From Gorsachius magnificus (Eukaryota; Chordata; Aves; Pelecaniformes; Ardeidae): DNA of 64,000 nucleotides. Location: NCBI GenBank assembly GCA_034008185.1, contig CM067086.1:33377007-33441006 (forward strand), given 5' to 3'. This document shows, piece by piece, positions 11,246-64,000 of this stretch. The notes under the pieces were generated by a model that searched no databases, was not told the DNA's origin, and saw only the letters and a list, made by a program, of their open reading frames with translations. Numbering within the stretch: position 1 is the stretch's first letter; each line of letters opens with the position of its first letter. Both the position numbers and the translations under genes were made by a program.

Positions 11246-12919
11246 AGCTCATCACACTGTTTTTTCCCCATGCTCTGCACATCCCAGGCCCCACTTGTGA
11301 ATGGGAAATGACCGTGTGGCTGAACAATCCCCTGGGCTCAGGGTTAAAAAGCTGTTGTGAAGTGGAAAATGAGGTGACCAGGGGTAGGGAGTTGATGAAT
11401 AGTACGGGGTTTCCACACTGCCTTTTGACCATTGCCCATACTGCTGACCCTCTTGGTATTGATGCAGTGACATGGGAGGAAATATCTCTCTCACTTAGCG
11501 CATTACATTTATCATGTTTCTACTGATTCCTTTTGTAGTAAGATGGTAGCTGAAAGACCAGTATTCAGCTCTGGTGTTCAGGCAGGGTCTGGTGCATTTT
11601 ACTGGCAGGTGCTAAGAACTGCACTGCTTCTTTGCTGACTGAACCCCTATAACAGCCTGGGTAAACTGATTACTGAGCTGAGGAGATGCTCATATTTGAA
11701 ATACAGAAATACTGTTTCACTTGTCTGCATTGTTTGCATTGAATGAACAAAGCTGCAAACGTTCTACTTGGATCTGTATCTGCACCTGAAAGTCTTCATG
11801 TTGATTAATTGCTTTTCTCAGAAGGCTTTTAGGGTGGAAATATACAAAGTCTCTGAAGTGTTTTGAATTCTAATCTGGATCCACCAATACCTGGGGCATC
11901 AGCTGAATCTGGTCTAAAACCATAAAAAAACTTTGGTATTTCGTGATATTCTGGTTTAAATTTTAGCTTCATCAGGCTTACAACTGCAACTGGGTATGGG
12001 CACTCCAAGTAAATATATTCATATCTATTTTGGATATAGCATTTAGTGTCAGAACTGTCTCTGGTGTTGATCAAAACTTACAGGTATAGTCAAAATTTAT
12101 GTATGTCTTATGTATGAGTTCAGCAGTTGTTTCAGTCATTTTTTTATTTTTTCCCCCACTCAGTTCTAAGGACTTCGTAGCTCCCATTATCTTCACTGGA
12201 AGTTGTTTGATACTTAGCTCTGAAAATCAAGCTGTTCTTTAAGAAACATCTGTATGCATTAAGAATGAAGTTTGGAAAATCTCAGCTTGCTTGAACAAAG
12301 TGGCTGCCTCCTATTTTCCAAGTTCCTAAAGTATCCGATTCCCAACCTCTTCACATGCCAAAGGGAAAAAAGAACCAATTGTATATAACCATACAAATAT
12401 GGTCTATATAACCAAATAAAGTCTTTATCTGATATGAAAAGTACCAATATCTGGGGGAGGGGAGGAACCAAAGAATTTAGTGGATTAAGATGGTTAAGAA
12501 TTACCAAAAAAAAGGTCTACGAAATGGCAGGTCCAGTAGCAAGGATTTAAAGTCAGTCTGTCAAAATAAAGTTGATATTGTAAATCATAAAGATCAGGTG
12601 AACTGCTTACATTTAGGTGAATGGGGGAGAAGGAATGATGTATTTAACAGTAAATGAGAATTCAGAATAAATTTGAAGTTGTAAATAAAGTTGTAATTTA
12701 GGTGTAAATGTGAGATGTGATATAGTACCTTTCTCTGAAAAAGGGTAAGGTTTTTGCTAGAGAGAGGATGGCCTTCAGAAATCATTTGATGTGATGACAC
12801 ATGGGGAAGTTACTAGCTTCAGTGGAGGAGGTGGGAATGACAGGATAGACAGAGAAATGACAAAAGAGAATGTGACAGCACTGTGCTGAAGAGGGGCTGT
12901 TAGAAGGCAGGTATTTTAC

Positions 12920-14150
12920 TGGAAGAGTTGACTGATCCGGGGGATTAGTAAGGATGTGCTAAACTCTAATGGCACAAAGTGAAATTGCATAGTAGAAGTA
13001 GTAATAAAGTGGGTGCAAAACCTGGGAGAGCAGTATTTAGAAACAGCAGAGGAGGAAAAGATCTGGATGTGCTAATTAATCATAGAGTAACCATGGGCCT
13101 GTTAAATTTTGCAATGGACTGTAGTACAGAGATCCTTGATCTTGTGGAGATCCGGCACAGACCTGTGCTTCATTAATCTGTTGCAGTACCATTGTAATGG
13201 CCCTCCTGCACTCCAATGTCTGGCATTTGCAAAGGCAAAGCCAGCTGAGATTCCTCTGCTTCAGTTCATACAATCATTAAGGTTGGAAAAGACCTCTATG
13301 ATCATCAAGTCCAACCATCAATCCAACTCCACCATGCCTATTAAACCATGTCCTGAAGTTGTGTTGGCTTGTCTGTGAATGTCAACCACCAGTGTAATGT
13401 GGTTGTAAAAAAGGCAAATGCAATCAGGTGAGGTATTCCCTAGGAGAGTGGAAAGTACTAAATGCCTTTACGTATAATGCTCTGGTAAGGCTGCATGTTG
13501 CCTTCCAGGTGCAGTTGTGGTCAGCTGTGTCTATGAAGGGGAGTGAGAAAGATAAAACCCAGCTCTTTCATATGGTGTGCACTAAAGCTGGAGCAGGTGT
13601 AGGGGGAGAGTGGTGAGCTTTTCTTATGAGACTTAATGAGCCCCTTATCTCCAGCCTTGCAAAATGAGGTCTTTAAGGGGAAGCTTTTGATATCTATAAA
13701 TATACTAAGGGGTAAATATGAGGGAGGGGAAAAAACTAGCTAAGCTGAAGGGCAATATTCTGCAAGAATGAACAGATACAAGCTGGTTATGATTACATTT
13801 ATGCTGGTAATTAAAAGGCAGCTCATTAGAGGGGTGAGGTTCTAGAACAACAGGAATAGTGGGAGCAAACTGCTTGCATGGTCCTAGGGAAGGGCTGCAT
13901 TCATTTACGAAAGTGATTATGTGATGCAGTTGTCTACAATAAGAAGGAATGAGACTTGATGATTCAGGATGTCTATCCCACTCTTAGAGATCCTATTCAG
14001 AATGGGGTAGTTTAGTTCAACCAGAAGTTATGGGCTGTCTGAGGAAATTACTTTTGCTCTGGCATAAGCTGTGTGGTAATTCAGACTCATTTTACTTTCT
14101 GCCATTAATTCATATGTCTTCTTTGGACTTAAATTCTATGAATAAAGACT
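12920..14150 (+). mobile_element. Ancient CR1-type LINE remnants, sense, interrupted
   Basis: Weak but recognisable CR1 sequence. ALVRLHVAFQVQLWSAV (13484-13534) resembles the [16 protein letters not shown] region of ORF2. GAGGTTCTAGAACAAC and AGTAGTGGGAGCAAA-like blocks (13835-13870) recall old sauropsid CR1 3' regions. Near 14015-14150, GTTATGGGCT and CTTAAATTCTATGAAT recall the 3' tail of turtle-type CR1. It may be one element or two. A young antisense CR1 is nested at 13267-13360. Boundaries are approximate. Confidence 0.6.
13267..13360 (-). mobile_element. Young CR1 3' fragment, antisense, nested in old CR1
   Basis: CAATCATTAAGGTTGGAAAA, GACCTCTATGATCATCAAGT and CCAACCATCAATCCAACTCC form the reverse complement of the avian CR1 3' end. 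It is much better preserved than the flanking old CR1. Confidence 0.85.
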
Positions 14151-14604
14151 AAAAATCTCTTTATGCCTATATGAAAGAACAGAATTTAATGTGAGAGTTG
14201 AAGTAGTATGTCCAGAAGAGAGTTAGCTGTAAACAAGCTTATGGTGTTGTAGGATCCTTCCATGACTAGTATATTCTTCTGGCTTGAGAAGGACCGATAG
14301 CACTCCCTTGGAGGGAAAACCCTACAGTGCTGTGAAATGTGCCAAAAGTAGCCTAGTTAAATGCCTGACAAGGAGCTAGGCTAGAGATTAGATCGATGTG
14401 CTGGACCGAGCTGTGGAAAAGGATGGCCTCTGTATTTCTGTAAAGCTGTGGGTGTGCTGCTTGTAGAATGCTGGTCTTCCTTCCTATCACAGAGCGTTTC
14501 CAGTGATACAGTACTGAACGTGAGTGTGCCTTTTCCTTGTTTTACTTAAACCTACCTTCTGGCCTGGAATAGTATTTCCCAAATCACTGGAAAGGTAGGC
14601 AACA

Positions 14605-15083
14605 GAGTATTGTGTCCAGTTCTGGGTTCCCCAGCTCAAGAAGGATGAGGAACTCCTAGAGAGAGTCCAGAGGAAGACTACAGAGATAATTAGGGGACTG
14701 GAGCATCTCTCCTATGAGGAAAAGCTGAGGAAGCTGGGCTTGTCTAGCCTGGAGAAGACTGAGAGGGGATCTTATGAATACTTACAAATATCTTAAAGGT
14801 GGATGTCATGAGGATGGAGCCAAACTCTTCTCAGTGGTGCCCAGCGATGGGACAAAGGGCAATGGACACAAACTGAAGCATAAGAGGTTTCAGCTGAACA
14901 CGGGGAAGAAATTCTTTACTTTGAGAGCACTAGAACAGGCTGCCCAGGGGGGTTGTGGAGTTTCCTTCTTTGGAGGTACTCAAAACCTGTCTGGACGATG
15001 TCCTGTGTAACCTGCTTTAGCAGGGGAGTTGGACTGGGTGATCTCCTGAGGTCCCTTCCAACCCCTGCAATTCTGTGATTCTG
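14605..15083 (+). mobile_element. CR1 LINE 3' region, sense
   Basis: About 480 bases from TATTGTGTCCAGTTCTGGGT through GGAGCCAAACTCTTCTCAGT and ACTGGGTGATCTCCTGAGGT to an AATTCTGTGATTCTG tail. This is a different CR1 subfamily (TGAGGTCCCTTCCAACCCC type) from the copy at 1640. Confidence 0.93.
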
Positions 15084-16164
15084 TAACTCACTGCCTAGAA
15101 GACTTTCTATTACTGAACAAAGCAACCTGTATATAAAATAACTTGCAGCTAAAGGGTATAAAATGTGTCTTCCTTAACTCAGAACAGCAGGGATATAGCT
15201 GAATAGAGTGGCTTGCTGTGTTATGTATACTTGCACTATTATGTATACTTAGAGTAATTTGAATCTCAGGTCTCTTAAATGCAAAATATGAGTGAGGTGG
15301 CCCGGCAAGTGGGTACAACTAGAGGGATGCCTTAAGCTTTTCCACCCTGCAAAAGCAGATATAAAGGCAATGAGGCTGAGTGACTTCACTGCTCTCTCCC
15401 AAGTCTTGGCTTGTTACTTTGGTCCCGGTTCAGGAAAGCAATGAGTTTGCCTGTGAGAAGGTGAGAAGTCTCTTTAATAAGCATGGGTTTCAGTGTTTTG
15501 ATGAAGCTGATAAACTAATAACTGTTCTGGCTTTGTAAACATTTGTTATTGTAGGTTTATACAGCTGGCTGCTGGACTGCACACACTGAGTTGGTATTAT
15601 AAACCTGTTTGGGAGTGCTTACAAATGCCTAATTTTGATTAAGGACACTTATTACCAACATTTTACATATCTCTTAAAATGAACACAAAGTATCTGAAAT
15701 GTCTAAATAGTTACTAAGTAAGAAAATACAACAACTTCAAGACCCACAGCTTTTTCCACTTTCTGGAGTTGTGTATATCTCTTGATGTCTATGAGGACTT
15801 CAGTAGACATGCATGTTTTGTCTTCAGTCCTAGCTTATTCCTGGCTGGGATCTCTTTATGTTCTAACAGAGTGATTGTTTAGATACTGTGGTACAGCTAC
15901 GCTTCCACTCTTGTAGACTGACTGTATCAAGTAGGTAAGGATTGGGAATACCATTGCGTCATACATCACATCCTCTTAACACAGTCTGTGTGAGATAAGG
16001 CACTGGTGCCCCAAGTTAATAATGGGTGTGTGACCTGAGTTACCTTTAAGAGTCACTTTTAGTGACTTGAGAGTTTACAGCCATACTGGTACAAAGGAGG
16101 CAGGAGTAAAAATACTCCTAGTCTATAGGTCGATGCTGAAGCAGGGCTGTAAGGATGGCAGTGA

Positions 16165-61277
<45,113 letters not shown>

Positions 61278-63090
61278 GAGCTCATTCCAAATTACTTTGG
61301 GTATTTTGAGGGGGTGTTTTTGTTTGTTTGTTTTGGGTTTTTTTTTCTTTGCACTGCGCTCTACTGAATTGCAGACTGCTATGATTTTGCTGGTTACACA
61401 CCTTACTTTAATGCAGGCTCTGATTCTTCTTCCATGATAATAGACAAAGTTCCTTAGTGTGGGTTGAGGCAGTGTCTTTTCTCTTAAAAAAAATGTTTGA
61501 GGGTCTGTGCAGGAGTTCCCTTTCCATGCCACACTCCATCCAAAATACCATGCCTCAGGTCATTTGCCTGCACAGTACTCCTGTCACATTACATCTGTCC
61601 TCTTTCCTTGCACCCATTCTTCTTCCATCTCCTGATCTTGCCACTTTTCTTACAAGCACTTAAGTTTTTTTTGATCCCTCCCATTTCCAGCCTTGCACCT
61701 GCTTTTAGATCACTGCATACCCTATGTCTGGAATCTCAGTCCAGCTCTTAAAACTCCTAGTGGCCCCTTTTCCTCGTCACAGCACCTTTCAGTTATTACC
61801 TTTATTTCCAATAATCTTCTGCTTGCATCAGTCCCTAACTTGCTCACTTTTTACCTGACTGAGACTTCCACCTCTGCAAGGCAGATTTGAGTGGCATACA
61901 GGCTTGAATCTGACTGCAGTGGGCTGAGCACACAGCCCTGTTAAAAGCAAAACCAGGTGGTAATGGATACCGTGGCATGTGGCATGAACCCTGTACAAGG
62001 ATGCATCCTGTTGCACACTGCCTGCATTAGGAGCTGCGTATTGCTGCATCATAAACCAGATATATGCTGAAAAGGCTATTGCCAGAGTGTAAAGATTAAC
62101 ATGACATAGTCTGATCAGGTAGTTCAGACATAACTTCAGCTCTATGCTCTGGTTGTGAATAGCTGTCATATTAAAGGTTTTACCAGTGTTTAAGTTCCAT
62201 GTTGCCACGCCCAGAACAACTACTAAGATAGCCCTTTTGCAGAGACAGTAACATTTCTTACACAACTGCTTAACGACAGCTCCCTGAAACCGATGCTAAA
62301 ATTGAAAGAGAAACTTCCCAAGTCCTTGCTCCAGATGTGAAAGAAAGGAAGAAGACGCTGTTGAGAAGGTAGAGGAACTAAACTGACAAGAGCAATTACA
62401 ATGCAAATGAAGGGAAATTCCAGACCTGAAATAGGGAGTATGGAATAAGAGTTCAGTGGTACTCATGGATATTTTCAACTTTATTTAAAGTGGAAACCTA
62501 GTGTCTTTGCCTGTTGAGGACTTGGAACGACTGGGACTGCAACAGTGTCAGGTGTGATGCCCCAGCTCTTACAGGACTGATGCATTTTGGGAGTCGATAC
62601 TGTTCTATGCTATAGATGAACATTAGGTCTCTGCTGCAGGGCTGAATGTGTCACCTGATCCATCATCAGACAAGCACTTTCAAAGACTCCTTCTGTTAAT
62701 CACTGTTGTAGATGTTTTGAACCTGCACATAATCTCAGACAAAGGAAGACAAGGCAAGCAAATTTTGTACTTTTTCTGTCTTTCAGCAACTGGAACAGAT
62801 CTTCCCAAACCAGCTCTGCCATTCTCAGTTGACAGAAGCTGCTCCTTTCAAACTCCTGCTTCCTTCATGCTACCATAGCAAGGAGGAGGTAGTCAGCAAA
62901 TGTGTACACAAGTATTGTTCTTCTGACTTCCCTAAAGAATGGGGTGCGTTTTGGTTTGTGGTTTTTTTTTTTTTTTGTGTGGATCTGTTTCAAAGGGACT
63001 TTGTTATGATTGAGAAGGTTAATGGATTTTTACACAAATAAAAGAAAAATAGCAATTCTTCTTGAAAAAAATAAATCTACCTGGCTTGAG
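61278..63090 (+). other. PLEKHH1: PLEKHH1 3' UTR (extent uncertain)
   Basis: T-rich, non-coding sequence after the stop. AATAAA occurs at 63037-63042 and 63070-63075, and ATTAAA at 62170-62175. The first two are the best candidates for the end of the long transcript, giving a UTR of about 1.8 kb. Open frames of up to 123 codons on either strand have no recognised domain. Confidence 0.5.
63037..63075 (+). terminator. Candidate poly(A) signals, two AATAAA 33 bases apart
   Basis: AATAAA at 63037-63042 and 63070-63075 with T/G-containing sequence downstream. No transcript data are available, so use is inferred. Confidence 0.45.
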
Positions 63091-63977
63091 TTCAGCTATT
63101 TTGATAAGCATTCTAAAAAAGCTAAGGAAGAATAACTGCACTTTCAGAAGTACCATGTGCAACTTCATTATGATTATGCATTCATGGGTGACTTGGCCAC
63201 ATTAAAACAGTGTGAATCCAACCATTAGAAAGAATTTGGCAATAGCAAACCAAAGCTATTTGCAAATGAACAAACCAACCATACCAGTGTTTTTACTCCC
63301 TAGTACCTGCCACCAACCTTGAAACTAATGCACCCAGTGGAGGTGATACTGCAAGTTTTTGTTTCAAGCTTACGGTGGGTGCAAAGCCACAAATTAAAAG
63401 AGAAGAGCATGGGACAGACAAAAATCATTGTAAATCCAGCATCTTTGTAACATTAAAAAAAACAAAACCAAAAACCCAAACCACTCCATGGTGGGTTGTG
63501 GAAGCAACATGGCAGACATAAACCAGGAAAAGATTGTATGAACAGAGACCTGATTTGCATGTACTGTAATGTACCCACTTGTTATGAATTTAAGGACCAT
63601 CCCTTGGAGTTATGGAAAAGGGTAGAAGCTTTCTGAGCCAAAAACAATTTTGAGAAGGTATTTAGTCTCTCTTTTTTTTTTTTTCCCCTTAGATACTTTT
63701 AAGTGACTATATATCCTGACAGAGCGGTCAGTAGTATGTATTTACACACACTCACTCTCTCACACATGCACAGGGTGAACTCAGTATCACTACATCAGTT
63801 TGTAGAGCGTTATTCTTCCTCACTCAGTCACCTGTGCCTAACAATTCCTCCTGTATCCAAAGGTCTGTTTGGCAGCCTGCTTCTTGTATTCCACCACTAA
63901 CAAAGCTGCTTCAGAACAAGCTGAGCTGTCAGCAGTGATGGGGATGCTTGAGGCATGGAAGTCTCCAATTCACAGTT
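63091..63977. other. 3' flank
   Basis: AT-rich DNA with T/A tracts (near 63450 and 63672) and no coding similarity. PIGH, the convergent neighbour expected from mammalian gene order, is not visible as coding sequence; part of its 3' UTR could lie here on the - strand. Confidence 0.45.
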
Positions 63978-64000
63978 CATAGAATCATAGAATGTTTTGG
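63978..64000 (-). mobile_element. CR1 LINE 3' tip, antisense, cut by window end
   Basis: CATAGAATCATAGAATG followed by TTTTGG is the reverse complement of the CR1 terminus; the element continues beyond the window. Confidence 0.8.

Noticed and set aside
61278..64000. Search for PIGH coding exons on the - strand
   Set aside because: None of the - strand frames here resembles the C-terminus of PIGH; the coding part must lie beyond the window.

Overview
This is a window of a bird nuclear genome carrying one large, intact, intron-rich protein-coding gene on the + strand: the orthologue of vertebrate PLEKHH1 (PH, MyTH4 and FERM domain-containing family H member 1). Bird origin is inferred from CR1 retroposons on both strands, several with the short TTCTATGATTCT-type tail typical of avian CR1, plus faint MIR-like SINE remnants and the vertebrate exon-intron structure. 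The species cannot be named from the sequence.

Layout. Positions 1 to about 10,000 are 5' flanking DNA with no recognisable coding exon. They hold a sense CR1 (1640-2040) and, directly after it, a small CpG-rich patch (about 2050-2300) with a full CTCF consensus match and two tandem palindromes of MYB-like half-sites. About 10,000-10,860 is a strong CpG island, the likely PLEKHH1 promoter, with a probable non-coding exon 1 ending at a good donor after 10,681. Translation starts in exon 2 at 16,492 and ends at 61,277. I reconstructed 28 coding exons. All junctions are GT-AG, every phase joins correctly, and together they encode 1,450 residues: an N-terminal coiled coil, a long low-complexity linker mostly in one 1,010-base exon, two PH domains, a MyTH4 domain and a FERM domain. 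From 61,278 on is 3' UTR and flank with candidate poly(A) signals; the window stops inside the tip of an antisense CR1.

The introns contain CR1 copies of different ages (including a young copy nested in an old one in intron 1), three MIR-like remnants and two small tandem duplications. No other protein gene, tRNA, rRNA, CRISPR or DNA transposon was recognised. I found no undescribed biological system. The observations most worth following are the regulatory patch at 2.1 kb, the uORF pair in the proposed exon 1, the layered CR1 insertions and a few non-consensus splice sites. Comparisons with human PLEKHH1 and PLEKHH2 are from memory, not from a search.
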